From JAUVXJ01 sp034411995 (GTDB lineage: Bacteria; Chloroflexota; Anaerolineae; UBA7937; B3-Chlor), in assembly GCA_034411995.1 (NCBI GenBank), contig DAOUME010000007.1, forward strand, positions 248,001 through 312,000: a stretch of DNA of 64,000 nt, given 5' to 3'. Position numbers and translations under genes: made by a program. Under the pieces are notes generated by a model, which saw nothing but the letters and a program-made list of their open reading frames with translations, had not been told where the DNA came from and ran no database searches. Shown here in pieces: positions 18,162 to 27,085 of this stretch; positions within the stretch are counted from its first letter, which is position 1, and each line of letters starts with the position of its first letter.

Positions 18162-18635
18162 CTAGATCGGTTTGAAGTACCGGATGTCCAGAATGGAGCC
18201 CTCCCTCTCCTTTTGCGGTTTGAAGACGGCCTCCACCTCCATGCCGATCTCGACATCTTCCGGCTCGACTTCCCCGAGTCGGTGAATCAGACCGCCGTGG
18301 GCGCCCTCCAACTCGACGAAGGCCAGAACCTCTGGCGCGTCCAGGGGTTGGTCATCCAGGGAGCGAGTCAGGATAGTGTAGGTGTACACCGTTCCCTTGC
18401 TGCCCACCTCCACCCACTCCTCCAGCTCAGCGAAACACCTCTCGCAGTACATGGAGGGCGGTACATAGGTGAGGTTGCACTCGGGACACACGGCGCCCAG
18501 AATCACGCCCCGGTCCTTGAGGGCTCGAAAGAACTTCTCGCCAGCGATACCGACGGTGTATTCGCTCTCCAGCGGTATGTTGTCGTACCAAACCTTCGCG
18601 TCAGAGACGCTTCCTATACGGTCAATGAGCGACAT
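18162..18635 (-). CDS. DUF35 OB-fold / zinc-ribbon protein A
   Basis: 157 residues. A rubredoxin-like zinc ribbon with CPEC (about residue 50) and CERC (about 65) is followed by an OB-fold domain ending DIRYFKPI. DUF35 proteins bind acyl-CoA and form complexes with thiolase-fold enzymes, as ChsH2 does with the aldolase Ltp2 and as the archaeal thiolase/HMG-CoA synthase bridge does. It is adjacent to a second DUF35 protein and two thiolase-like proteins. It probably pairs with one of the latter. Confidence 0.88.
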   Translation of the reverse strand: MSLIDRIGSVSDAKVWYDNIPLESEYTVGIAGEKFFRALKDRGVILGAVCPECNLTYVPPSMYCERCFAELEEWVEVGSKGTVYTYTILTRSLDDQPLDAPEVLAFVELEGAHGGLIHRLGEVEPEDVEIGMEVEAVFKPQKEREGSILDIRYFKPI

Positions 18636-18700
18636 GTCGGTTCCTCCTTGGATTCCCGTGCGATAACTCGGGCGGCTTGTTGAGCCGCTCCGATGCGGCT

Positions 18701-19204
18701 CTACAGAGGTTTGAAATACCTGATATCCGTGATGGAACCCTCTCGTTCCTCAACCGGCTTCCAGACAGCCTGCACCTTCATTCCTATCTTCACCTCGTCT
18801 GGGCTCACCTCGTCCAGCAGGTGGAGGAAACCGGCGTTGGAAGCGCCATCGATCTCGATCACCGCGGGAATCTGGGGCTCCTTGGCTCTGCTTGCGTCCC
18901 AGCGAATGTAGCATATGGAGAAGGTGTTGACCGTGCCTGTATCCTGGAGATAGACCCAGTCGCTCATGGGCTCCCAGCACCATTCGCAGACTACACGCGG
19001 CGGCACGACTACGCGCCGACAGCGCCTGCACTTGATGCCTATGATCCGCCCGTTCTTGAGCTCCTCCAGGTAGCGGCTGATGGCCACACCGGCATCCCAT
19101 CCGTATTCGAGCTTGGGCTTCCAGTGGGTGGTCAGGACTTTGCCTGCGTCCAGGTCGGCCTGACTCAAGGGTGTGCCAGGGAAGCTCTCGATGTTAGCGC
19201 TCAT
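18701..19204 (-). CDS. DUF35 OB-fold / zinc-ribbon protein B
   Basis: 167 residues with the same layout as the neighbouring DUF35 protein: KCRRC (about residue 60) and CEWC (about 74) form a zinc ribbon, followed by an OB-fold with DIRYFKPL at the end. The matching C-termini suggest tandem duplication. Two DUF35 proteins beside two thiolase-fold proteins suggest paired subunits, possibly a heteromeric complex like Ltp2-ChsH2. Confidence 0.88.
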   Translation of the reverse strand: MSANIESFPGTPLSQADLDAGKVLTTHWKPKLEYGWDAGVAISRYLEELKNGRIIGIKCRRCRRVVVPPRVVCEWCWEPMSDWVYLQDTGTVNTFSICYIRWDASRAKEPQIPAVIEIDGASNAGFLHLLDEVSPDEVKIGMKVQAVWKPVEEREGSITDIRYFKPL

Positions 19205-19250
19205 GTCACAGACCTCCTGTGGTGTAACTAGTCAGCCAGTGCTGGCCTTC

Positions 19251-20414
19251 TCAGATACCGAGGACGACGACGCATCCCACCTGCATCAGGTCGCCCCAGG
19301 ACTGGGCAAGGCCAGTTCGAGGCTTTCCGGGAACCTGTCTCTTGCCGGCCTCTCCTCGCAGTTGCCAGAAGATCTCGGCCAGCTTCATGACACCGGAAGC
19401 CGCGATGGGATTCCCGACGCCGAGCAGGCCTCCCGATGGACAGACCGGCATGTCTCCATCTCGCGCCGTCACGCCGTCGGCCGTGAGGCGTGGCGCCTCG
19501 CCCTTGTCGCAGAGGAGGAGGCCTTCCAGGTGGTGCAGTTCCTTGTAGTCGAACGGATCGTATGGCTCGACCACGTGGATCTCCTTCCTTGGCTCCTTTA
19601 TGCCAGCCATGTCATAGGCCATGCGGGCGGCATACTCCACGTACTTGGGGTAGTAGAGGTCTCGGTTGGTCCAGTAGGCGGTGTCGAGCGACCAGCCGAC
19701 GCCTTTGACCCACACCGGCTTGTCTGTGATCCGCTTGGCCACGTGCTCAGCAGCGAGGACGAGGGCGGCAGCCCCGTCGCTCGTGGGGCTGATGTCCAGA
19801 CGCTGAACGGGCCAGGCCAGGACCTCGGAGTTCAAGACGTCCTCCACCGTGATGTCGGCCGCGAGCTGGGCACACGGGTGGTCCAGAGCGTTGCGCTTGT
19901 TCTTCACCGCTACTCGGGCGATATCCTTCTTCTCCAGGCCATGCACCGTCATGTAGCGGTTCATCTCCAGAGCGAAGATCCAGACCAGGTTTGGCTTGAG
20001 AGGTCGCTCTGTGGTGTGATCGAAGATGGTGAGGAAAGCACCCTGAGGGTGCGGCTTGCAACTGGACATCTTTTCCTCACAGATGACCAGGCAGGTGTCG
20101 AAGAGCCCGGAGGCGACGTGGTACCAGCCCTGGATGGCAGCGAATACGCCCGTTCCGCCCCCCACGTAGCACCTCATGTATGGCTTATTCCACGCTCCCG
20201 CCCCGTCGCTCAGGTATTCCCCCTTCATGTGTAGCCCGTCGAAGGCGTCCGGGGCAGTACCAAGTGCCACAGAGTCAACATCGTCGAGAGTCATCTCGCA
20301 AGAGTCGAGGGCCATCTTGCTGGCCTGGTACGCCAGTTCTCTTCCTGTCTCCTGTGCCCTCCGCATGAACTTCGTCATGCCAGCTCCTACGACCGCCACT
20401 TTCCTCATACCCAT
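19251..20414 (-). CDS. Thiolase-fold protein lacking the catalytic Cys (A)
   Basis: 387 residues; N-terminus MRKVAVVGAGMTKF and the two-part thiolase fold are clear. At the position of the thiolase nucleophile (14 residues before VASG) there is Gly in CYVGGGTGVF; the nearest Cys is four residues upstream. The usual GHP active-site His is Asn in GVGNPIAASG, and the HDxF-type motif reads YDPF. Tyr at that position recalls Ltp2-like retro-aldolases. It is therefore probably not a normal thiolase. A GAGGAGG ribosome site precedes the start. Family clear; function inferred. Confidence 0.85.
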   Translation of the reverse strand: MGMRKVAVVGAGMTKFMRRAQETGRELAYQASKMALDSCEMTLDDVDSVALGTAPDAFDGLHMKGEYLSDGAGAWNKPYMRCYVGGGTGVFAAIQGWYHVASGLFDTCLVICEEKMSSCKPHPQGAFLTIFDHTTERPLKPNLVWIFALEMNRYMTVHGLEKKDIARVAVKNKRNALDHPCAQLAADITVEDVLNSEVLAWPVQRLDISPTSDGAAALVLAAEHVAKRITDKPVWVKGVGWSLDTAYWTNRDLYYPKYVEYAARMAYDMAGIKEPRKEIHVVEPYDPFDYKELHHLEGLLLCDKGEAPRLTADGVTARDGDMPVCPSGGLLGVGNPIAASGVMKLAEIFWQLRGEAGKRQVPGKPRTGLAQSWGDLMQVGCVVVLGI

Positions 20415-20478
20415 TCCTAACCTCCTCTGTGATCAGAACAAAGGCCCGTCCGACCTGGACGCTGCCCCAGGTGTAGTC

Positions 20479-21627
20479 CTAGACGCCCAGGATAACCGCC
20501 GCCCCACTGGTGGTGGGGATACCGCGCCAGCCAAAGGCCATGCCGGTCTCCACGTCTTCTAGCTGACGCTCGCCGGCTTCTCCTCTCAGTTGCAGGACTA
20601 CCTCGAGAACCCTTCCCAGGCCAGAGGCGTCCAGCAAGTGTCCCAGACCCAGGCTACCTCCCGACGGATTGACCGGAAATTCACCGTCCAGCTCTGTGAC
20701 TCCTTCTTCCACAAGATGCCCGGCTTCACCCTCGCGGCAAAGACCCATCGCCTCCATGTGCTGCAGTTCCTTGTAGGCGAAGGTGTCGTCGATTTCGGCG
20801 AAGGCGATCTCCTGCCAGGGGTTCCGGATGCTGGCCACGCGGTAGGCCATCTCTGCTGAGTTGCGCGCGTAGGTCGCGCCTTCCCAATCCCTGGTCTCCA
20901 GCGACGGCGTCTCGTTAGACCAGCCTACACCCCTGATCCAGACGGGCAGGTCCGTCAAATCCTCCGCCACGTCGCCCGAGGCGAGGACCAGCACGATGGC
21001 ACCGTCCGCATGAGAGCTGATTTCCAGCTTCTTGAGGGGATGGGCGACGGGATCGGAATCCAGAACGGTGTCAAGGTCCAGCCGGGCGCCGTAGGCCGCG
21101 GACGGGTTCAGGAGGCCATGCCCCCTGTTCTTGACCACCACCTCAGCGCACTGTTCCTCCGTGGTCCCGCTGCTGTACAAGAAGCGGTTCATTTCCATGC
21201 CCGCGATGAACAGCGGATTCGCCCCCAACGGTCGGTTGTAGAGAGGTTCTACGGCATAGTCGACCACTTCGGTGAGTGTAAGCACGTTGGAAGCTTTGCT
21301 GTGCGCCTCGACCATGACGATGTCCATGGCCCCGGTCAGCACCTGCATGTGGGCGGCGATGAGTCCGTGGATACCCTCGCCCGAGATGGTGTGCACCGGC
21401 TTCAGTGCTCCCCCGACCTGGTCGGGGACGTACTCGTCGAAGATGCTCGTCCCCTCGTTGAAGTCCTCGGCGACGCAGACGAAGCTTTCGATGTCGCGCT
21501 GCGGATCTACACCTGCGTCCTCATACGCTTTGGTCGCCGCCTCGTACATCAGCTCCTTGTAGGAGAGGTCCGGTGTGATGGATCTGAAGCCTGAGTACCC
21601 GGCTCCCACGATGGCTACTGTTCTCAT
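20479..21627 (-). CDS. Thiolase-fold protein lacking the catalytic Cys (B)
   Basis: ATG at 21627 chosen because GGAGGA lies eight bases upstream; 382 residues. The start MRTVAIVGAGYSGFRS parallels its neighbour. The nucleophile position (14 residues before VLTG) is Ser in VHTISGEGIHG; the C-terminal motif keeps His but loses Pro (GLGHLLDASG), and the HDxF-type motif reads DDTF. It probably forms a hetero-oligomer with protein A and the DUF35 proteins. It is the first gene of this operon, after a terminator. Confidence 0.83.
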   Translation of the reverse strand: MRTVAIVGAGYSGFRSITPDLSYKELMYEAATKAYEDAGVDPQRDIESFVCVAEDFNEGTSIFDEYVPDQVGGALKPVHTISGEGIHGLIAAHMQVLTGAMDIVMVEAHSKASNVLTLTEVVDYAVEPLYNRPLGANPLFIAGMEMNRFLYSSGTTEEQCAEVVVKNRGHGLLNPSAAYGARLDLDTVLDSDPVAHPLKKLEISSHADGAIVLVLASGDVAEDLTDLPVWIRGVGWSNETPSLETRDWEGATYARNSAEMAYRVASIRNPWQEIAFAEIDDTFAYKELQHMEAMGLCREGEAGHLVEEGVTELDGEFPVNPSGGSLGLGHLLDASGLGRVLEVVLQLRGEAGERQLEDVETGMAFGWRGIPTTSGAAVILGV

Positions 21628-21739
21628 ATGACGATCCTCCTGAGCTCTCTCTGGGGCTCGAACTGCGCTTGTCGAGCCGGCCAACTCCTTCGTCCAACGC
21701 GCTCACTGAGGCGCTTGGCAACAAGAAAGGCGGGGCATG

Positions 21740-21765
21740 AAAAAGGCTGGCGGCTAGCCAGCCTT
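21740..21765 (-). terminator. Intrinsic terminator after the COG2403 GTPase gene
   Basis: AAGGCTGGC (21743-21751) and GCCAGCCTT (21757-21765) form a perfect 9-bp stem with a 5-base loop. On the minus strand it ends in a run of five T (21740-21744). It lies 9 bases after the GTPase stop and separates that gene from the thiolase operon. Confidence 0.9.
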
Positions 21766-21774
21766 ATGGTGTGT

Positions 21775-23092
21775 CTATGCAAACCTCTCGCTCAGTAGGT
21801 CCGCTAGGGTTGGTTGTCCTATCTCTTGTAGCTCGTACCGCACCCGGCCGCAGGGCTTGTCGATGTGCGCCACTCTGCGCAGGTCGATGGGGGTGGCCAC
21901 GACGACCAGCTCGCACGGAGTGGCGTTCATGGTTCCCTCCAGTTCCTTCACCTGCTGCGGGCCATAGCCCATGGCTGGTAGCAATGGCCCGATGGTGGGG
22001 TCCTTGTCGTAGGTCTCCTTGATGGAGCCCGCGGCGTAGGGGCGCGGGTCAACGGTCTCGGCGGCCCCGAACCTCTGGGCTGCTACCGTACCAGCCCCGT
22101 AGCTCATTCCACCGTGTGTCAGGGTAGGGCCGTCTTCGACGACCAGCGCCTTCTTGCCTCGAATCTGTTTGGGATCCTCGACCGTGATGGGAGACGCTGC
22201 CTCCACGACTGTCGCCTGGGGGTTCAAGGTTCGCACGTTGCGATGGACAGTGCTTACGTCCTCGAAATCAGCGGTGTCTGTCTTGTTGATCACTACCACG
22301 TCGGCCATTCGTACGTCGGCCTCTCCGGGGTAGTAGGCCAGTTCGTGACCGGCTCGGTGCGGATCTGCAATGACGATGTGCAGGTCTGGCTTGTAGAATG
22401 GCAGATCGTTGTTTTCCCCGCCCCAGAGTATGATGTCCGCTTCCTTTTCGGCTTCGCTCAGGATGACCTCGTAGTCTATGCCCGCGTACACCACACCGCC
22501 TCTATCTATGTGAGGTTCATATTCCTCTCGCTCTTCGATGGTGGTGTGGTAGCGGTCGAGGTCTTCGTAGGATGAGAAACGCTGGCAGATTTGGTCGGCC
22601 AGTGTTCCGTAGGGCATGGGGTGACGCACGGTCGCCGCTCTCTTGCCTTAGAGCCAGTAGTATGTCTGCGACTCGTCGCGACGTCGGGCTCTTGCCAGCT
22701 CCCGTGCGAACAGCGCAGACGCTGATCACGGGAAGCGTCGATGACAACATGGTGCCCTTGGGGCCCAGCAGTCTGAAATCAGCGCCCGCGGCCAGCACCT
22801 CTGCCGCCTTATCCATGACGTAGTCGTGTGACACGGCACTGTAGGCGAACACCACCTGATCGACGTTCAGTTCATCGACGAGCGTGCTGAGCTGAGATTC
22901 CGGATAGATGCGTATGCCCTCAGGATAACTCTCGCCTGCCAGTTGCGGCGGATAGATTCTGTCTTCGATATTGGGGATCTGGGTCGCAGTGAAAGCCACG
23001 GCTTCGTGGTCCGCATTTCCACGAAAGTAGACGTTGAAGTTGTGGAAGTCACGGCCTGCAGCTCCCATGATGAGCACTCTGTCTTTGGTCAT
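21775..23092 (-). pseudogene. COG2403-family predicted GTPase (cyclic 2,3-diphosphoglycerate synthetase-like), frameshifted
   Basis: Two overlapping frames encode one protein. The N-terminal part (from 23092) has LIMGAAGRDFHNFNVYFRG and the P-loop CAVRTGAGKSPTSRRVADILLAL. The family sequence then continues in another frame as GKRAATVRHPMPYGTLADQ and runs to 21775, with NKTD further on. Removing one of the two A residues at 22648-22649 (minus-strand CTAAGGC) restores a 438-residue protein, close to family length. The gene is either broken by a one-base insertion, affected by a sequence error, or frameshifted in translation. Related proteins are annotated as cyclic 2,3-diphosphoglycerate synthetase; function here is uncertain. 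Confidence 0.85.
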
Positions 23093-23155
23093 TACTCGTG
23101 CCTCTGCACCAGGACCGATCTCCTATCTTTCTCCAACACAATGCGTGTCAGGATT

Positions 23156-24061
23156 TCAGGCGAACCTTGAGAGCAGGATTCCCAGACCGTATAGCAGGAG
23201 CAATGGCGTAGCGACCAGGGCCAGATTGAAAGGGTCTGGAGTGGGTGTGACGACGGCCGCAACCACGAAGATGAGCACAACGGCATACCTCCAGTAGGAG
23301 ATATACTTGCGAGCGCTCATCAGTCCGACCTTGGCCGCAATGAACATGATCAGTGGCGTCTCGAACACCAGGCCCATCCCCAGGAGAAACGTGAGTACGA
23401 ACGAGATGTACGAAGCGATGGTCCATTCGGGGTTCGCTATGTCGGCGCCGAAACTCTGCAGATAGCCCAGGGCAAAGGGCAGCATCACCGTGTAGCAGAA
23501 GACCACTCCTGCGATGAAGAAGATGGTGCCGGGCACCGTGCCAAAGATGACCAGATTTCGAAAATACCTCTTCTCCGTAGCATCCTCCATCGCGGGGGAG
23601 ATGAAGGCCAGGATCTGGAATAGGATGTAGGGCAGAGCCAGGAGGACCCCGATCATCAGGGCGACCTTGAAATAGGTGAAGAACAGTTCGGTGGGGTGGA
23701 GGAAGACGGGCTTCAGATCCCCAGCGGGTCGAACCAGCAGTTGCATTACTTTGCCGGTGAAGAGAACGCTGACCATGGCAGCCGCGATCAGGGCCAGCCC
23801 GGCCTTTATGGTGCGGTATCGAAGCTCGATGAGATGCTCAGTGACGGCATACAGAAACTGAACAATCCCGAAGATGGGGCTACCCTGGCGATGCCATTCC
23901 TGCCTGGCGGTATCCAGGTCCACCGCCTCGAGGTTCTGTTGCGATCTTCTCAGATTGGTGATGGCCAGCCACAGGGCTTCGACCCCTTCAGGAAGTTTCT
24001 GGGGCCCCAGCACGATCAGGGCCAGAAAGCAGAGCACGGCGAGCCAGATTATGTCTGACAT
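23156..24061 (-). CDS. tatC: TatA/B-TatC fusion, twin-arginine translocase
   Basis: 301 residues. Residues 1-60 are TatA/B-like: one short membrane helix followed by LGPQKLPEGVEALW. From about 70 onward it is TatC: FLYAVTEHLIELRYR, then six hydrophobic helices with FETPLIMF and a TPTPDPFN end. TatC is the membrane receptor for twin-arginine substrates; the fused helix would supply a TatB-like part. Its ATG overlaps the separate tatA stop by one base (TAATG). Fusions of this kind exist but are uncommon. Confidence 0.92.
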   Translation of the reverse strand: MSDIIWLAVLCFLALIVLGPQKLPEGVEALWLAITNLRRSQQNLEAVDLDTARQEWHRQGSPIFGIVQFLYAVTEHLIELRYRTIKAGLALIAAAMVSVLFTGKVMQLLVRPAGDLKPVFLHPTELFFTYFKVALMIGVLLALPYILFQILAFISPAMEDATEKRYFRNLVIFGTVPGTIFFIAGVVFCYTVMLPFALGYLQSFGADIANPEWTIASYISFVLTFLLGMGLVFETPLIMFIAAKVGLMSARKYISYWRYAVVLIFVVAAVVTPTPDPFNLALVATPLLLLYGLGILLSRFA

Positions 24062-24411
24062 TACTTGGCTACCTCTCCGTTCTCTGGCTTCTCTTCGTGC
24101 TCGGGGGCTTCTTCATCGCTTGCCTTCTGATCAGCCGACTTGTCATCCAGGCCCTCTGGCGTCACGATCTTCTGGACCGACTCCTGCAGCTTCTTCTCTA
24201 TCGAAGCAGGGTCCAGCGCTTCCTTCATCTCCTTCACTTCCTTCATGGGGGCTTCAGCCACAGATTCTATCTCCTCCAGCGCCTGTCGCCACTTTCCGAT
24301 GCTCTTTCCGATGTCCCTGGCTATTTCCGGGAGCTTTTGCGGTCCGAACACCATGAGGGCGACGATGAGGATGAGTAGAAGCTCTGCGGGCCCGACTCCT
24401 GCGATGTTCAT
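24061..24411 (-). CDS. tatA: Sec-independent translocase protein TatA/TatB
   Basis: 116 residues: a single N-terminal helix (GPAELLLILIVALMVFGPQKLPE), an amphipathic helix (about 25-48), then a charged Lys/Glu-rich tail. This is the classic TatA/B plan. TatA assembles the transport pore; TatB forms the receptor with TatC. With a TatB-like helix already fused to TatC, this stand-alone protein probably acts mainly as TatA. It overlaps nusB by four bases and tatC by one base. Confidence 0.9.
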   Translation of the reverse strand: MNIAGVGPAELLLILIVALMVFGPQKLPEIARDIGKSIGKWRQALEEIESVAEAPMKEVKEMKEALDPASIEKKLQESVQKIVTPEGLDDKSADQKASDEEAPEHEEKPENGEVAK

Positions 24412-24842
24412 GGGATCTCACTCTGGGTTTGTTTTGATACCTGCTTGCTGGCGAGGGTGCCAAGCGCACCGTTGACGAAGCGGCGAGAACTCTCGCTGCC
24501 GAACCACTTGGCCAGTTCTACCGCCTCATTGATGGCTACTTTGATGGGAATGTCCGGGTCGAAGATCATCTCGAAGATGGCGAGACGGAGGATGTTCCTG
24601 TCCATGGGTGACATTTGCTCCAACGGCCACTCGGGGGCGATCTCCCTGATGATGGGATCGATCTCTGGAAGGTAGTCGAGCACGCCCTGCACCAGATGGC
24701 GGGCGAACTCCGAGCCGTCGGGTCCGATCTCGCAGGCCTGAAGCCGTTGTTCGAGAACTCGGGAGGGGTCGTGAGCAGCCAGATCCACCTCGAACAGGGT
24801 CTGAAGGGCGGCTCCCCTAGCCCGGCGGCGAGCCTTCATCAC
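24408..24842 (-). CDS. nusB: Transcription antitermination factor NusB
   Basis: 144 residues, the usual NusB size. The N-terminus KARRRARGAALQTLFEVD, the LRLAIFEMIF helix and the KVAINEAVELAKWFGSESSRRFVNGALG ending region are family hallmarks. NusB with NusE binds boxA RNA in rRNA antitermination. It overlaps the upstream Asp23 gene and the downstream tatA by four bases each, so this block is probably translated as a unit. Confidence 0.95.
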   Translation of the reverse strand: MMKARRRARGAALQTLFEVDLAAHDPSRVLEQRLQACEIGPDGSEFARHLVQGVLDYLPEIDPIIREIAPEWPLEQMSPMDRNILRLAIFEMIFDPDIPIKVAINEAVELAKWFGSESSRRFVNGALGTLASKQVSKQTQSEIP

Positions 24843-25210
24843 TCGCTCTCCTCCCCTGATGGCCTGTCTGCAAGGGGAGCAGCGACATCCTCGATGTGCA
24901 CGTCGACCTTGCCCACGTGCATGCCCAGCATGTCGTTGATGGCACGTGCCGTTTCCTGCTGGATCTGCTGCCCCAGCTTGAGCAGATTCACGTTCGGCTC
25001 AACGATGATGTACAAATCCAGATAGACTACATCGTCCTCTAGCCGCATCCGCAGCCCCTCGCCGAGACTGTGCCTGCGCAAGAACCGCCCGACGTGCCCG
25101 GCCAGGCTGTGGCTCATGCATGCCACCCCAGGGATCGACAGGGTGGTCAACTTGGCTATGGTCAACAGCACTTGGGGCGCGATGGTGATGGTGCCTTTTC
25201 TTTCCTCCAT
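24839..25210 (-). CDS. Asp23/Gls24 family protein (first copy)
   Basis: 123 residues matching the Asp23/Gls24 family: IAPQVLLTIAKLTTLSIPGV near the start, VYLDLYIIVEPNVNLL in the middle and GKVDVHIEDV near the end. In Gram-positives such proteins are envelope-associated and anchored by AmaP; exact function is unknown. It overlaps nusB by four bases, as in many genomes where a Gls24 gene precedes nusB. A second copy is at 34209 and an AmaP-like protein at 49944. Confidence 0.88.
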   Translation of the reverse strand: MEERKGTITIAPQVLLTIAKLTTLSIPGVACMSHSLAGHVGRFLRRHSLGEGLRMRLEDDVVYLDLYIIVEPNVNLLKLGQQIQQETARAINDMLGMHVGKVDVHIEDVAAPLADRPSGEESE

Positions 25211-25226
25211 GGGCCTACCCCTGTAC

Positions 25227-25982
25227 TCAGAGCATCATGGCCATCATGCCGCCGTCCACGCCTAGAATCTGACCGTTCACGTAGCTGGCCTCCTCCGAGG
25301 CCAGGAAGGCAACCGCATTGGCTACTTCCTCTGCCGTCCCTGGTCTCCTCATCGGCGTGAGATTGAGGATGTGGTCAATGAGCTCTTGAGGCAGGTTCGC
25401 GGTCTGGTCCGTGGGTATGTAGCCGGGGGCTATAGCGTTGACAGTGATGTTGCGGACTCCGAGTTCCCTGGCCACGGCTTTGGTGAAACCGATGACCCCG
25501 GCCTTCGAGGCTGAGTAGTTGGCCTGTCCCACCTGGCCAGCAACCCCTGAGACCGAGGTGATGTTTATGATGCGGCCGTAGCGTTGTCTGATCATGGACC
25601 GTTGGGCTACCTTCGTGCAGTTGTACGTGCCCTTAAGGTTCGTCTCGATGACTATGTCCCAATCGTCTTCCTTCATGCGCATGAGCAGAGAATCGCGGGT
25701 GATGCCCACGTTATTGACCAGGATATCGAGCTGGCCGAACTTGTCCAGAGCAGACTCGACGAGTTGCTTGGCCTGCTCAGCCACTTTGACGTCAGCCTGA
25801 ACGGCTATCGCCTGGCCGCCCTCCGCTACTATCTGCTGTACCACCTCGTTCGCTGCGTCCTCGCTGCTGTTGTAGTTCACCACTACTCTCGCGCCAAGAC
25901 TGGCCAGCTTTACGGCGATGGCGCGACCGATGCCACGGGAACTACCTGTTACCACAGCGACGCGGTCTGTCAGATCCAGCAT
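25227..25982 (-). CDS. fabG: 3-oxoacyl-[ACP] reductase FabG
   Basis: 251 residues of the short-chain dehydrogenase family. TGSSRGIGRA (about 12-21) binds NADPH, NNVG is present, and the catalytic Ser143, Tyr156 and Lys160 (YSASK) are intact. The end LGVDGGMMAMML fits FabG. It reduces 3-oxoacyl-ACP in fatty acid synthesis and is 17 bases after fabD, supporting that role. No acpP follows, unlike the common fabD-fabG-acpP order. Confidence 0.93.
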   Translation of the reverse strand: MLDLTDRVAVVTGSSRGIGRAIAVKLASLGARVVVNYNSSEDAANEVVQQIVAEGGQAIAVQADVKVAEQAKQLVESALDKFGQLDILVNNVGITRDSLLMRMKEDDWDIVIETNLKGTYNCTKVAQRSMIRQRYGRIINITSVSGVAGQVGQANYSASKAGVIGFTKAVARELGVRNITVNAIAPGYIPTDQTANLPQELIDHILNLTPMRRPGTAEEVANAVAFLASEEASYVNGQILGVDGGMMAMML

Positions 25983-25999
25983 CCCCTACCTCCTGCGTG

Positions 26000-26971
26000 C
26001 TATTCTCCCCCGGCGGGCCGCTGGTGCATGGCGCGGTTTCGCCATGCGTCGACCGCGGCGACGCTATTCACGCTGATCCTGGCTACGCTGCCGTCGATGC
26101 GTCTGATCAGGTTGCTCAGCGTGTCCTTCGGTCCAATCTCTACGAAAGTCTTCACGCCTTGATCGATCATCCAGCGCACGGACGATACCCATTGAACCGG
26201 CGAGACGAGCTGCCTCACCAGTTCGTCTCTAAACTCATCCCGCTGTTGGAGAGGCCTCCCGGTTACGTTGCCGATGACGGGTGTGTCCGCATCCCGGAAC
26301 ACCACCCTGCTCAGTGCAGCGCGAAGTCCCTCGGCGGCAGATTCCATCAGAGCGCAGTGGCTCGGAATGCTCACGGCGAGCTGGACCACTCTTCGGGCGC
26401 TCTGCTCTCTGAGCAATTCCACAGCTCTATCCAGGCCGCTCCTCTCCCCAGAGATGACGATCTGCCCCGGCGAGTTATGATTGGCGATCTGGATGACCGT
26501 GCCGGTGTCGTCCTGCGCCTGCTGGCAGGCCTCCGCTACCGTTTCCTCAGACAGGCCCAGCACGGCTGCCATGCCGCCCGGGCGTTGCTCCCCGGCTTCT
26601 TTCATCAGCCGGCCGCGTTCCCGGACCAGTCTCACCGCATCCGCATAGGAGACTCTTCCGGCGGCCACGAGGGCGGTGTACTCCCCCAGGCTGTGCCCCG
26701 CCATGGAGGAAACCTGACCCGCCTGGTGCAGGCTACCCATGGCCTGGAGAGTAGCTACGCTCACGGTCAGGACAGCCGCCTGAGTGTTGACGGTATCGTT
26801 CAACTCGTCCTCAGGTCCCTCGAAGCATAGCCTGGATAGACCGAAACCGAGGGTTCTGTCAGCCTCGTCGAACACAGAACGTGCCTCGGAGTAGTGGTCA
26901 TAGAGGTCGAGCCCCATGCCTACATACTGAGAGCCTTGGCCTGGAAAGACGAGGGCCAGTTTGTCCGTCAT
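26000..26971 (-). CDS. fabD: Malonyl CoA-acyl carrier protein transacylase FabD
   Basis: 323 residues. FPGQGSQYVGMG near the start, GHSLGEYTAL with the nucleophile Ser94, and SIPSHCALM containing the active-site His identify FabD. It loads malonyl groups onto ACP. It sits 114 bases after rpmF and just before fabG. In many bacteria plsX and fabH lie between rpmF and fabD; they are absent here. Confidence 0.95.
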   Translation of the reverse strand: MTDKLALVFPGQGSQYVGMGLDLYDHYSEARSVFDEADRTLGFGLSRLCFEGPEDELNDTVNTQAAVLTVSVATLQAMGSLHQAGQVSSMAGHSLGEYTALVAAGRVSYADAVRLVRERGRLMKEAGEQRPGGMAAVLGLSEETVAEACQQAQDDTGTVIQIANHNSPGQIVISGERSGLDRAVELLREQSARRVVQLAVSIPSHCALMESAAEGLRAALSRVVFRDADTPVIGNVTGRPLQQRDEFRDELVRQLVSPVQWVSSVRWMIDQGVKTFVEIGPKDTLSNLIRRIDGSVARISVNSVAAVDAWRNRAMHQRPAGGE

Positions 26972-27085
26972 TTGGACTGTCTCGCTCCCTATCCGAAGCT
27001 ACAGCGCTCGCCGCGGTCCGGCCGGAATAGCCCCTTTCCGCACTGGGGGTGTTACGAGCGCTGTCGCAGAAGAGAAAAGGCGATC

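Noticed and set aside
19173..20234. 353-residue plus-strand open frame
   Set aside because: Antisense to the thiolase-fold gene; no conserved motif.
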